A stretch of 64,000 nt of DNA from Cohnella nanjingensis. GTDB lineage: Bacteria; Bacillota; Bacilli; Paenibacillales; Paenibacillaceae. Numbering within the stretch: position 1 is the first letter of the stretch; each line of letters opens with the position of its first letter. Shown here in pieces: positions 7,602 through 15,968 of the stretch. A program made the translations under genes and the position numbers. Below the pieces are notes generated by a model. That model had not been told where the DNA came from. It was given only the letters and a program-made list of their open reading frames with translations, and did no database searches. The stretch is from NCBI RefSeq assembly GCF_014212125.1, contig NZ_JACJVP010000044.1, positions 61,102-125,101 of the forward strand. The letters run 5' to 3'.

Positions 7602-9179
7602 TTAGTCGTAATCCAGGTTCGTCCGGCGGTCTCCCGCCACGACCAGCCGGTCCGCTTGACGTCCGCCCGGCGAGCCGAACACCGCCTCGGCCGCGCGAAT
7701 CGCCTTCAGGCACCCTTTGGCCTTGTTGACGGTCTCCTCGTACTCGCTCTCGGGTACCGAATCCCAGACGATGCCGGCGCCCGCTTGCACGTAGGCTTTG
7801 CCGTTCTTGAAGACGATCGTCCGGATCGTGATGCACGTGTCCATGTTCCCCGAGAAGCCGAAGTAGCCGATCGCGCCCGCATAGGCGCCGCGCGCTTCGT
7901 TCTCCAGTTCGGCGATGATCTCCATCGCCCGCAGCTTCGGCGCGCCGGAGACGGTGCCGGCCGGCAGGCAAGACAGGAAGGCGTCGAAGAACGTCTTGTC
8001 CTTGGCCAGCGTCCCCGTCACGTTCGAGACGATATGCATAACGTGCGAGTAGCGCTCGATCTCCATGTAGGAATCGCACTTCACCGTCCCGTACTCGGAG
8101 ACGCGCCCCAAGTCGTTGCGGCCGAGATCGACGAGCATGACGTGCTCGGCGCGCTCCTTCTCGTCGGCCAGCAGCTCGCGCTCGTACGCCAAGTCTTCTT
8201 CGGGCGTCCGTCCGCGAGGCCGCGTGCCGGCGATCGGCCGCGTCTCCACGCGGTCTCCGTCGACCTTGACGAGCAGCTCCGGCGAAGCGCCGACGATGAC
8301 TTCGTCTTCGAACTTCAGCACGTACATGTACGGCGAAGGATTCATCGTGCGCAGCATCCGGTAGACTTGAAGCGGATCCACCTCGGTCTCGATGTGGAAC
8401 CGCTGCGAGAGCACCACCTGGAAGATGTCGCCCGCGCGAATGTATTCCTTGGCTTGGTGCACGTTACCGATGAACTGCTCGCGCGTCAGATTGGAATGCA
8501 CTTCGCCGAGGTCGGGATCGGACGGCGGCGCGCCGTTCGCGACCGGCGGGAGCGGCAGCGGCTGGCGCATCCGGCGGATCGTGTCTTCGATGCCTTCGCA
8601 GGCGCGATCGTATGCCGAGGCGATGTCCTCGTCCGTCGCGCCTTCGGGAACGTGCGCGTTGCCGATGACGAGTACCTGCTGCTTGAAGTGGTCGAACACG
8701 ACGACGCGGTCGCAGAACATGAACTGCATATCGTCCATGGCCAAGTCGTCTTGGGCATGGGCGGGGAGCTTCCGCTCATAGTACTGCAGCAGATCGTATC
8801 CGAAGAATCCGATGGCTCCGCCGGTGAAGGGCGGCAGTTCCGGCAGCGCGGGGGAGCGGTATTGCCGCAGCCGCTCCCGCAGGAGCTTCAGGGGATCGTT
8901 CGTGACGAACGATTCCTCCTCTCCGCCCTCCTCAACCGTCACTTTATTTTTCTTCAGCTTCAACAGGAGGAACGGGTCGGTTCCGATGAACGAATACCGA
9001 GCCCACTTGATGCCGCCCTCCACGCTCTCCAGCAAGAAGGCGCGCCCCTCGCGGCTGAGCTGTTGGAAGACGCGGATCGGCGTCTCGGTATCGGCCAGCA
9101 GTCTCCGTACGACGGGAATGACGTTATATTGTCCGGCCAAGCGGATGACTTCCTGAAGCTCCTTCTCGCGCTGTTCCAT
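7602..9179 (-). CDS. trpE: Anthranilate synthase component I
   Basis: Makes anthranilate from chorismate and ammonia. The 525-residue protein carries the tryptophan feedback motif LLESVEGG near residue 48, and in the chorismate-binding half RPIAGTRPRG, DLGRNDLG and the GAPKLRAMEII box near 430. I chose the ATG at 9179, which has GGGGAG ten bases upstream; the GTG at 9209 has no ribosome-binding site. No trpG follows, so the glutaminase subunit must come from elsewhere, as in Bacillus, where PabA/TrpG is shared. Transcription is controlled by the TRAP attenuator at 9281-9457. Confidence 0.96.
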   Translation of the reverse strand: MEQREKELQEVIRLAGQYNVIPVVRRLLADTETPIRVFQQLSREGRAFLLESVEGGIKWARYSFIGTDPFLLLKLKKNKVTVEEGGEEESFVTNDPLKLLRERLRQYRSPALPELPPFTGGAIGFFGYDLLQYYERKLPAHAQDDLAMDDMQFMFCDRVVVFDHFKQQVLVIGNAHVPEGATDEDIASAYDRACEGIEDTIRRMRQPLPLPPVANGAPPSDPDLGEVHSNLTREQFIGNVHQAKEYIRAGDIFQVVLSQRFHIETEVDPLQVYRMLRTMNPSPYMYVLKFEDEVIVGASPELLVKVDGDRVETRPIAGTRPRGRTPEEDLAYERELLADEKERAEHVMLVDLGRNDLGRVSEYGTVKCDSYMEIERYSHVMHIVSNVTGTLAKDKTFFDAFLSCLPAGTVSGAPKLRAMEIIAELENEARGAYAGAIGYFGFSGNMDTCITIRTIVFKNGKAYVQAGAGIVWDSVPESEYEETVNKAKGCLKAIRAAEAVFGSPGGRQADRLVVAGDRRTNLDYD

Positions 9180-9280
9180 TTTTCGTAATCTCCCCTCTCC
9201 AAGCCGCACCGGGATACGGTCTTGCCGATGCCGGCCGCGGCACGCCGCGGCGGACTGTCGATGTCATTCGAGCTTGGCGC

Positions 9281-9313
9281 AAATAAAAAAGCATCTCTGC
9301 TCCGCAGAGATGC
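9281..9313 (-). terminator. trp leader attenuator (terminator)
   Basis: GCAGAGATGC (9304-9313) and GCATCTCTGC (9291-9300) form a 10-bp stem with a 3-nt loop, followed by TTTTTTATTT on the minus strand. It lies between the trp promoter and trpE. The 5' arm can also pair with GCAGAG...ATG inside the upstream TRAP site (9433-9446), which would form an antiterminator when TRAP is not bound. Confidence 0.9.
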
Positions 9314-9422
9314 CCGATGGATAAGGGAATGGCCAAGCCCAGCCTTTGCGACTGCAACGTCGCCGGCCCGCTTGCCGAATGCCGTCTCCGCCTTCCGCGC
9401 ATCCCTGCGCTTCCGCGTACGG

Positions 9423-9457
9423 CTCCTCCGCTCATCTACGCTCTGCTCGACTCACTC
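9423..9457 (-). promoter_or_regulatory. TRAP binding site in the trp leader
   Basis: On the minus strand eight GAG/TAG triplets occur in 35 bases: GAG at 9455-9457, 9451-9453, 9446-9448 and 9441-9443, TAG at 9436-9438, then GAG at 9431-9433, 9426-9428 and 9423-9425. Six of them, from 9451-9453 to 9426-9428, are spaced by exactly two bases. This is the pattern bound by the 11-subunit TRAP ring, whose gene mtrB is at 19906-20136. Bound TRAP would block the antiterminator and favour the terminator at 9281-9313. Confidence 0.88.
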
Positions 9458-9510
9458 GCGCGTAAGTCGTCGTCCCTCCGGCCGACGGTTCCGCGCCAAG
9501 TAATAACTCT

Positions 9511-9540
9511 ACTATAGCACCGTCCCGCGGACACCGTCAA
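9511..9540 (-). promoter_or_regulatory. Promoter of trpEDCFBA
   Basis: TTGACG (9535-9540) and TATAGT (9511-9516) with an 18-base spacer on the minus strand. The start would fall near 9504, just upstream of the TRAP site. The -35 box overlaps the aroH stop codon, so the trp promoter is embedded at the 3' end of the upstream aro genes. Confidence 0.7.
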
Positions 9541-9908
9541 CGGGAAGCCGACAGGTCCGGCCGTAGTTTGCGGGCGTCGCCCAGATAGACGTGCCGGATC
9601 TCGGCTTGCGCGGCCTCCGTGTTCACGAGCACCATCAGCCGGATGCACTTCTCCAGGCCGCCCTTAACCGGGATCTCGACGGAGCACATGAGCGGCACGA
9701 GCTCCCAGCCCGGCATTTGGCGGATCGCCCGCGCCGGGAAGGTCGCGTCCAGGTCCTGCGTGACCGTGATGAACAAGCTGCAGATCTCTTCGGGATCGAC
9801 TTGGTTCTCTTCGACGATCGCGCGCAATACTTCCAGCGTCGCGTCCAGAATCGATTGTTCTTCATTGGCGCTCACCGTGATGGCGCCTCGGATTCCCCTT
9901 ACCTTCAC
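9537..9908 (-). CDS. aroH: Chorismate mutase, AroH type
   Basis: Rearranges chorismate to prephenate. The 123-residue product matches the small trimeric AroH fold: N-terminal RGIRGAITV, ATFPARAIRQMPGWELVPL in the middle and EIRHVYLGDARKLRPDL at the end. It has no AroA(Q) helical features and no DAHP synthase domain. The start is a GTG at 9908 overlapping the aroB stop (GTGA), which fits coupled translation. It precedes the trp promoter. Confidence 0.93.
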   Translation of the reverse strand: MKVRGIRGAITVSANEEQSILDATLEVLRAIVEENQVDPEEICSLFITVTQDLDATFPARAIRQMPGWELVPLMCSVEIPVKGGLEKCIRLMVLVNTEAAQAEIRHVYLGDARKLRPDLSASR

Positions 9909-11026
9909 CGTACCCCGGCCTCCTCTTTGAGCCCTTCGACGATCTCCCGCACCCATGCGGCGGGGACGTCGCTGCGAATCTCGACCGTCCCGATCGCCGT
10001 CGGCACGACGAATACCATCTGGCCTTCCATGAACTTCTTGTCGTGCAGCATGGCCTTCATGATCGCTTCCGTATCGTAGCCGGCCGGAATGCGGACCGGC
10101 AGCCCGATCTTGCGGAACAGCCGCTCCGTCGTCTCGGCGATCTCCCCGGCATAACCGAAGCGCGCGGCGAGCCGCGCGGAGCCGACCATCCCGATCGCAA
10201 TCGCTTCGCCGTGCAGCAACTCGCCGTAGCGGCCGACCGCTTCGAGGGCGTGGCCGATCGTATGGCCCAGATTCAGAATGGCGCGCAGATCGTTCTCCCG
10301 TTCGTCCCGCGATACGACGGCGGCTTTGACCTTGCAGCCTTCGTAGAGGGCGTACCCGAGCGCATCCGGATCGAGCGCCAGCAGGCGCTGCGCGTTCGAA
10401 TCGCACCACTCGACGAACGCCGCGTCCCAGATCAGGCCGTGCTTCACCACTTCGGCGAGACCGGACTTCACCTCGCGGGCCGGCAAGCTCGTCAACGTGT
10501 TCAGATCGTACAACACGAACTCGGGCTGATGGAACGCGCCGATAATATTTTTGGCCAGGCGGTGGTTCACCGCCACCTTGCCGCCGACGCTGCTGTCGTG
10601 CGCGAGGATCGTCGTCGGAATCTGCACGAAGCGCACGCCCCGCATATAGGTGGCCGCCACGAAGCCCGCCAGGTCGCCCACGACGCCGCCGCCCAGGGCG
10701 ATAACGGTCGATCGGCGGTCCAGCCCCGCTTCCAGCGCGGCCGTAATCAGATCGTCGAAGCGTCCGAGCGACTTGGACGATTCGCCGGACGGCACGACGG
10801 CCCGGGACACGGCGTAGCCGGCAGCGCGGAGCGAAGACTCGACGATGCCCGCGTAGCGGTCCGCCACCGACGCGTCGGTGACGAGCAGCAGCGGGGACTT
10901 CACGGGCAAGCCGCGCTGCGCGAAGAGCGCGCCCGCCCGTTCAAGCAAGCCCGCGCCGATATAGATCGGGTACGAGCGTTCACCAAGATCGACGGTCAGC
11001 TCCCGAATCTCCCGCTCCCCCGCCAT
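9905..11026 (-). CDS. aroB: 3-dehydroquinate synthase
   Basis: NAD- and metal-dependent cyclisation of DAHP to 3-dehydroquinate, step two of the shikimate pathway. The 373-residue product has the signature GGGVVGDLAGFVAATYMRG near residue 105 followed by IPTTILAHDSSVGGK, and the metal-binding histidines in LNLGHTIGHALE and LLHGEAIAIG. The start is the ATG at 11026, sharing one base with the aroC stop; the open frame upstream lies in aroC and is a shadow. Confidence 0.96.
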   Translation of the reverse strand: MAGEREIRELTVDLGERSYPIYIGAGLLERAGALFAQRGLPVKSPLLLVTDASVADRYAGIVESSLRAAGYAVSRAVVPSGESSKSLGRFDDLITAALEAGLDRRSTVIALGGGVVGDLAGFVAATYMRGVRFVQIPTTILAHDSSVGGKVAVNHRLAKNIIGAFHQPEFVLYDLNTLTSLPAREVKSGLAEVVKHGLIWDAAFVEWCDSNAQRLLALDPDALGYALYEGCKVKAAVVSRDERENDLRAILNLGHTIGHALEAVGRYGELLHGEAIAIGMVGSARLAARFGYAGEIAETTERLFRKIGLPVRIPAGYDTEAIMKAMLHDKKFMEGQMVFVVPTAIGTVEIRSDVPAAWVREIVEGLKEEAGVR

Positions 11027-12195
11027 CAGTATTCCGCTACCTGCTTCAGGTAGTTGGCGTAATTCGCCTTGATCTCTTCCATCGAGTCGCCGCCGAATTT
11101 CTCCAGGAACGCCTTGGCGACCTCCCAGACGACGACGCTCTCCATCACGACGCTGGCCGCGGGCACGGCGCAGGCGTCCGAACGTTCCACCTGCGCGGTG
11201 AACGCTTCCTTCGTGTCGATGTCGACGCTCTGCAGCGGCTTGTACAGCGTCGGGATCGGCTTCATCACGCCGCGCACGACGATCGGCTCGCCGTTGGTCA
11301 TGCCGCCTTCGAAGCCGCCTAGGCGGTTCGAAGCCCGGTGGTAGCCGCGTTCTTCCGTGTAGAGGATCTCGTCGTGCACCTTGGAGCCCGGCAGATTCGC
11401 CGCTTCGAAGCCGATGCCGATCTCGACGCCCTTGAACGCGTTGATCGAGACGACCGCTTGGGCGATGCGTCCGTCCAGCTTGCGGTCCCACTGCACATGG
11501 CTGCCTAGGCCGATCGGAAGTCCGGCGACGATGCATTCGACGACGCCGCCGATCGAATCGCCGTCCGCCTTGGTCTGATCGATGAGCGCGATCATCTTCT
11601 GCTCCGTCGCGGCATCGGCGACGCGCACCGGCGAAGCCTCCGTCCGCTCGATCAGCTCGTCGATCGGCAGATTCGGCGCCGGCGCCGTAATCCCGCCGAT
11701 CGAGACGACGTGTCCGCCGACCTTGATGCCGAAGTTCGCGAGGAACTGACGCGCCACGGCGCCAACTGCAACGCGCGCCGCGGTCTCCCGCGCGCTGGAA
11801 CGCTCCAGGACGTTGCGCAGATCCTTCAAATCGTACTTGATGCCGCCGTTCAAGTCCGCATGTCCCGGACGAGGACGATGAACGCGGCGCTTCGCTTCAT
11901 CGCCGCCTTCGATCGGTTCGACGTTCATGACGGACGTCCAGTGCTTCCAGTCGTTATTGGCGACGACGAGCGCGACGGGTGCCCCGGTCGTCCGTCCGTG
12001 GCGCACGCCGCCCACGATTTGCGCCGTATCTTGTTCGATCTGCATCCGGCGGCCGCGGCCGTGGCCTTTCTGCCGGCGGAGCAGTTGGAAGTTCAATGCT
12101 TCAAAATCGAGCTCCAGATTGCTAGGCAATCCCTCAATGATAGCGGTAAGCTGCGGGCCATGCGTTTCTCCCGCGGTCAAATAACGTAAACTCAA
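11026..12195 (-). CDS. aroC: Chorismate synthase
   Basis: FMN-dependent elimination of phosphate from EPSP to give chorismate, the branch point for tryptophan, tyrosine, the AroH product and, here, menaquinone through MqnA. Visible signatures in the 389 residues are GETHGPQLTAIIEG at the N terminus, RPRPGHADLNGGIKY near 110 and RSSARETAARVA near 134. First gene of the aromatic supraoperon, with its own promoter at 12240-12269 and a GGGAGGAA ribosome-binding site. Confidence 0.97.
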   Translation of the reverse strand: MSLRYLTAGETHGPQLTAIIEGLPSNLELDFEALNFQLLRRQKGHGRGRRMQIEQDTAQIVGGVRHGRTTGAPVALVVANNDWKHWTSVMNVEPIEGGDEAKRRVHRPRPGHADLNGGIKYDLKDLRNVLERSSARETAARVAVGAVARQFLANFGIKVGGHVVSIGGITAPAPNLPIDELIERTEASPVRVADAATEQKMIALIDQTKADGDSIGGVVECIVAGLPIGLGSHVQWDRKLDGRIAQAVVSINAFKGVEIGIGFEAANLPGSKVHDEILYTEERGYHRASNRLGGFEGGMTNGEPIVVRGVMKPIPTLYKPLQSVDIDTKEAFTAQVERSDACAVPAASVVMESVVVWEVAKAFLEKFGGDSMEEIKANYANYLKQVAEY

Positions 12196-12239
12196 AGTAG
12201 TTCCTCCCTCTCGATCGACACCCGTTCACATCTTTGCTC

Positions 12240-12269
12240 ATTATAGTACAGCGTTAAAGCGTTTGACAA
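12240..12269 (-). promoter_or_regulatory. Promoter of the aroC supraoperon
   Basis: TTGTCA (12264-12269) and TATAAT (12240-12245) with an 18-base spacer on the minus strand, starting right after an upstream terminator and 45 bases before the aroC start codon. Confidence 0.75.
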
Positions 12270-12300
12270 GAAAAGAGCCCGTCGCGAGCGGACGGGCTCT
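12268..12300 (-). terminator. Terminator downstream of cheR and the 74-residue ORF
   Basis: AGAGCCCGTC (12274-12283) pairs perfectly with GACGGGCTCT (12291-12300). On the minus strand it is followed by TTTTCTT, whose end merges into the aroC -35 box. Confidence 0.85.
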
Positions 12301-12306
12301 TGCTTC

Positions 12307-12431
12307 ACGTATCAGAAAGTATAAGTTTCACCTATACGTTGCTGGTATAAGTTTCACCCCTACGTTGCTGATACGTCTCCGATAAAAACGTGTCACCGCC
12401 CCGGGAAAGACGGCAAAGCCGTTTTTACTTG
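12307..12431 (+). repeat. Structured dispersed repeat, copy A
   Basis: Read on the plus strand: a basal stem ACGTATCAG (12307-12315) / CTGATACGT (12368-12376), the conserved box CCGATAAAAACG (12379-12390), and a terminator-like hairpin ACGGC-AAA-GCCGT followed by TTTTACTT (12410-12430). The stem loop holds a 26-bp tandem duplication (12319-12344 and 12345-12370). Related copies are at 20419, 24661, 24925 and 25026. Confidence 0.8.
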
Positions 12432-12446
12432 GAAGACGCAGGACGT

Positions 12447-12671
12447 TCAGGATTCGGAGAGGATCAGCTTCCGCCGTTCCTGCTCCGGATCGTCTCCGCC
12501 GAACGCCGCTTCGCGCCATTCCGAAGGCGGCGCGGCCGCATGGGCCGCCGTCATGCCTCCGGGGAGGCAGCACCCGAGCAGCATCGGATTGTCCAGCCCG
12601 AGAATTTGCGCGCATTCCTGCGCGGAGATCAATCCTAACCGATAGGCGGCGATCGCTTTGCGCTTGTCCAT
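12447..12671 (-). CDS. Small protein of unknown function downstream of cheR
   Basis: A 74-residue frame starting 51 bases after cheR and ending just before repeat A. The first half (KRKAIAAYRLGLISAQECAQILG) could form two short helices resembling a helix-turn-helix. The second half is rich in Ala, Pro and Glu with CCLPGG in the middle. I do not recognise the family. Codon use looks like its neighbours. It precedes the terminator at 12268-12300, which supports cotranscription with cheR. It may be genuine or a chance frame in GC-rich DNA. Confidence 0.5.
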   Translation of the reverse strand: MDKRKAIAAYRLGLISAQECAQILGLDNPMLLGCCLPGGMTAAHAAAPPSEWREAAFGGDDPEQERRKLILSES

Positions 12672-12722
12672 GGCACCCTCCGCGGGATAGGTTAGCCCTA
12701 GTATCGCGCCAAAGGGGAAGGC

Positions 12723-13535
12723 TCATACCGTGCGGCGGTAGAAAAACGTATCGGCCGCTTCGAACCCGTACTGCGCCGGGGAAAAGATCTGTTCGGTGCT
12801 GCCGACGAAGAGCAGCCCGCCGGGCTTCAAGGCGCGGCTGAATTTGTGGTATAAGTGCTGCTTCGCCTCTTCGGTGAAGTAGATCATCACGTTGCGGCAG
12901 ACGATCAGGTCGTACCGCTCGCCGAACGTGTCGAGCAGCAGATTCTGCTTCTGAAAGCGGATCGCCCGCCGCAGCCGCTCGTCTACCTCGTAGGCGCCGT
13001 TCTCCGCCCGGAAGTACTTGTCGGCGAACGGCTTGGGCACGTCGCGCAGCGATCGCTCCGGATAAAGGCCGAGCTTCGCCTTGGCCAAGACGCCTTCGTC
13101 GAGGTCGGTGGCCAGGATGGACGCGTTGGAGAGCGCGCCCATCGAATCCAGAATCATCGCCAGCGTATAGGGCTCTTCGCCCGTCGAGCAGGCGGCGCTC
13201 CAAACCGCGAGTCTCGGCGAGGCTTGGATCATGGACGGCAGGAATTGCTCCATGAGCACCCGCCACCGGTTCGGATTGCGCCAGAATTCGGAGACGTTGA
13301 TCGTCATCCGGTCGAGAAATTCGTTGCGCAGCCGCGGATTGTCCATGATCGCGGCGAAGTAGGCGCCGAAGTCGGCGTAGCCGTGCTTCAGGCGCAGCGT
13401 CGTCAGCCGCCGCCGCATCTGCGTCTCTTTGTAATGCGACAGGTCGATCGAAGTGGCACGGCGCACGTTCGCGACGAAGCGCGCGAAGTCCTCGTCTTCC
13501 GATGAAGCCTTCTGCTCGGTTCCCCAATCTTTCAT
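12723..13535 (-). CDS. cheR: Chemotaxis protein methyltransferase CheR
   Basis: Methylates glutamates of chemoreceptors using S-adenosylmethionine. The 270-residue product has the helical N-terminal CheR domain (RRRLTTLRLKHG near 42), then the SAM-binding VWSAACSTGEEPYTLAM near 112, LATDLDEGVLAKAK near 140, and NVMIYF near 220. No other chemotaxis gene is in the window. In Bacillus subtilis cheR occupies the same place between ndk and aroF(C), so this is ancestral synteny. Confidence 0.95.
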   Translation of the reverse strand: MKDWGTEQKASSEDEDFARFVANVRRATSIDLSHYKETQMRRRLTTLRLKHGYADFGAYFAAIMDNPRLRNEFLDRMTINVSEFWRNPNRWRVLMEQFLPSMIQASPRLAVWSAACSTGEEPYTLAMILDSMGALSNASILATDLDEGVLAKAKLGLYPERSLRDVPKPFADKYFRAENGAYEVDERLRRAIRFQKQNLLLDTFGERYDLIVCRNVMIYFTEEAKQHLYHKFSRALKPGGLLFVGSTEQIFSPAQYGFEAADTFFYRRTV

Positions 13536-13573
13536 GCCTTCACTAGCTCCTCTTGGCCTTCCTCGCGGGCGGA

Positions 13574-14017
13574 TTAGATCCAGACTTGGATCGCTTTGTC
13601 GTAGGACACGAGCTCGTGTTCGGAGAAGAAGATGCCGATCTCGCGCTCCGCGTTGTCATGGGAATCCGAACCGTGAATGAGGTTGTAATTCGTATGTAGG
13701 GCAAAGTCGCCGCGGATCGTGCCCGGCGCCGCTTCGAGGCCGTTCGTCTTGCCGATCAGCTGGCGCGCCGCGCCGACGGCTTGGTCGCCTTCCCAGACCA
13801 TGGCGAATACGGGGCCAGATGTGATGAACGCGATGAGGCGTACGTAGAAATCCTTGCCGTGGTGCTCTGCATAATGACGGGCCGCCTGCTCCGGCGTCAC
13901 CTTCATCAGCTTCGCGCCGACCAGCTTCAACCCCTTGCGCTCCAGTCTGCCGACCATCTCGCCGATCAGTCCCCGTTCGACGCCGTCGGGCTTTACCATC
14001 AGGTATGTACGTTCCAT
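13574..14017 (-). CDS. ndk: Nucleoside diphosphate kinase
   Basis: Transfers the gamma phosphate between nucleoside di- and triphosphates through a phosphohistidine. The 147-residue product carries the active-site motif NLIHGSDS near residue 113 and the N-terminal ERTYLMVKPDGVERGLIGE. Length is normal for the hexameric bacterial enzyme. Located between hepT and cheR, 71 bases after hepT. Confidence 0.97.
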   Translation of the reverse strand: MERTYLMVKPDGVERGLIGEMVGRLERKGLKLVGAKLMKVTPEQAARHYAEHHGKDFYVRLIAFITSGPVFAMVWEGDQAVGAARQLIGKTNGLEAAPGTIRGDFALHTNYNLIHGSDSHDNAEREIGIFFSEHELVSYDKAIQVWI

Positions 14018-14088
14018 GGGTAGATCCCCCTTTATCGTCTATGCCAAACAGACAGGCTATTCTTCCCATTTTACCACAAAATGCGCGC

Positions 14089-15063
14089 TCAATAACTCCG
14101 TTGCGCCACAAATCTCGCGATATCGGCGAGATTCTTCCGCGCGGGGATCGCCGGCAGCTCCTCCAGCACGCGCAGCGCCTTGGCGACGTATCGCTCCGCC
14201 AACTGTTCGGCTCTGCGGATGCCGGAGCTGCTCCGCACGACGCGCACCGCCGCGGCCGAGTCGGCCTCGCCGTCGGCTTCGCGGATGCGAGCGATCTCCG
14301 CGAGCAGCGGCGCGCGATCCCGCTCGTCCTGAAGGGCGTACAGCACCGGCAGCGTAATATTGCCTTGCCGGAGATCGCTGCCCGGCGGCTTGCCGATCGC
14401 CTTCTCCGTCCCGCACAGATCGAGCAGGTCGTCGGTAATCTGGAACAGCATCCCGACGTTATAGCCGTATCTGTAGAGAATGTTCGCCTGTCGTTCCGGC
14501 ACGCCCGCCGCAAGCGCGCCTAGCTGACAGCTGATCGCGATCAGCAGCGCGGTCTTGCGCCGGATCCGCAGCAAGTAGTTGCGGACGCTCTGTTCGACGT
14601 TGAAGAAATCGCGGATCTGCTCCATCTCGCCGATGCACATCTGCACGATCGCGCCGGAGAGGATCTGATGGATGCGCGGGTGCGCGAGCTCGGTAGCGAC
14701 CATGAGCGATTTGCCGTGGAGATAGTCGCCCGTGAACATGGCGATGCGGTTGTCCCACTTCGCCTTGACCGTCGGCTGCCCGCGGCGGGTATCGGCGTCG
14801 TCGATCACGTCGTCGTGCACGAGGGACGCCATATGGATGAGCTCCAGCGGGACGGCGACCCGCTTCAGCTGTTCGAGCGAATAAGTGCCGAACTTGCCCG
14901 CGAGCAGGACGAAGACGGGGCGCAGCCGTTTGCCGCCCGCCTTCAGCAGGTGGAGCGCCGAGTCGTTCAAGAGGGGCAGATCCGAAGCGACGCTCTGCGC
15001 CAGCGCGTCCTCGATCGCCTGGAGATCGGACTTCAAGGCGGCGTACAATTGGATTAACTTCAT
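14089..15063 (-). CDS. hepT: Heptaprenyl diphosphate synthase component II
   Basis: Catalytic subunit of the two-part trans-prenyltransferase that builds the isoprenoid tail of menaquinone. The 324-residue product has both aspartate-rich motifs: HDDVIDDADTRRG near residue 85 and QITDDLLDLCG near 210. The partner HepS is at 18166-19044. The start at 15063 overlaps the mqnA stop by 4 bases; a longer frame upstream is a shadow inside mqnA. Confidence 0.94.
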   Translation of the reverse strand: MKLIQLYAALKSDLQAIEDALAQSVASDLPLLNDSALHLLKAGGKRLRPVFVLLAGKFGTYSLEQLKRVAVPLELIHMASLVHDDVIDDADTRRGQPTVKAKWDNRIAMFTGDYLHGKSLMVATELAHPRIHQILSGAIVQMCIGEMEQIRDFFNVEQSVRNYLLRIRRKTALLIAISCQLGALAAGVPERQANILYRYGYNVGMLFQITDDLLDLCGTEKAIGKPPGSDLRQGNITLPVLYALQDERDRAPLLAEIARIREADGEADSAAAVRVVRSSSGIRRAEQLAERYVAKALRVLEELPAIPARKNLADIARFVAQRSY

Positions 15064-15968
15064 AGATTCACCTTCGGTACAGAGTGTGCTCCGATCGCGT
15101 CCGCAGCCGCGCGCTCGCGGCTGCCGGAAGCGCGCCATTCCGAGATCCCGACGGGCGAGGCCAGGAACCCGAGCTCATGCGCATAGCGGAAGTAAAGCGA
15201 GAGTCCTTCCCGCTCCGCCGCGCCGAAATCGTAAGTCAATCCGCGGAAGTACGCGTCCCAGTAAGCGGCCGTGCCGCCGATCTGCCGCTCCGCGTGCGCC
15301 ACGACCGGCCGGAGATCGTCCAGCGCCCGGCGCTTGGAGGCGGTGAGCGCTTCGAAGATCTCCCGGACCGCTTCCGGACGGGCGGCGGCCGTCTCGCGGC
15401 GGACGGCCCAGACGGCGAACGTCATCCCGAGTCCCGTATAGCGGTGCCACAGTTCGCCCAGGTCCAACACCTGACAGCCGTGTTCGCGCCATGAAGCGCG
15501 AATCGCATGGTCGCCGATGAGCATCGCCGCGTCGGCTTGTTCCAGCATCGTGTCCAAGCAGGGCTCGACGGTATCGTATGTCGGATGCGCGCCGTAGAAT
15601 TTCTCGGCGATAATCTTCAACAAGTTCACCGAAGTCGCGGACGTCGTCGTCAAGGCGATTCGCCCGTTCAGCGCTTGCTCGAGCGGCGTCTTGACGAACA
15701 GCAAGATCGACTGTACGCGCTCCTTCGCGCTGACGGACAGATTCGGCAGCAGCAGGTAGTCGTCGCAGGATTGCCCGTAAGCGAACGAAGAGATCGCCGC
15801 CATGTCGATCTCGCCCTCGCGAAGCTTGCGGTTCAGCGCGGCCGGCACGTCTTGGACGATCTCCGCTTCGACGTCCAGCCGCGTCGGATCGAAATGATGG
15901 AACACGGGCCAGACATTCGTATATTCGATTCTGCCGATTCGGATCGGTCCCGTCCCGTCAGTCCTCAT
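15060..15968 (-). CDS. mqnA: Chorismate dehydratase of the futalosine pathway
   Basis: The 302-residue product looks like MqnA, a periplasmic-binding-protein-like fold that dehydrates chorismate to 3-enolpyruvylbenzoate, the first step of the futalosine route to menaquinone. Supporting stretches are IRIGRIEYTNVWPVF at the N terminus, DMAAISSFAYG near 55, ALTTTSATSVNLLKI near 105, and LIGDHAI near 150. It overlaps hepT by 4 bases and the ubiX end by 11. MqnE, MqnB, MqnC and MqnD are not in the window. MqnD is the closest alternative family, but the order of motifs favours MqnA. Confidence 0.85.
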   Translation of the reverse strand: MRTDGTGPIRIGRIEYTNVWPVFHHFDPTRLDVEAEIVQDVPAALNRKLREGEIDMAAISSFAYGQSCDDYLLLPNLSVSAKERVQSILLFVKTPLEQALNGRIALTTTSATSVNLLKIIAEKFYGAHPTYDTVEPCLDTMLEQADAAMLIGDHAIRASWREHGCQVLDLGELWHRYTGLGMTFAVWAVRRETAAARPEAVREIFEALTASKRRALDDLRPVVAHAERQIGGTAAYWDAYFRGLTYDFGAAEREGLSLYFRYAHELGFLASPVGISEWRASGSRERAAADAIGAHSVPKVNL

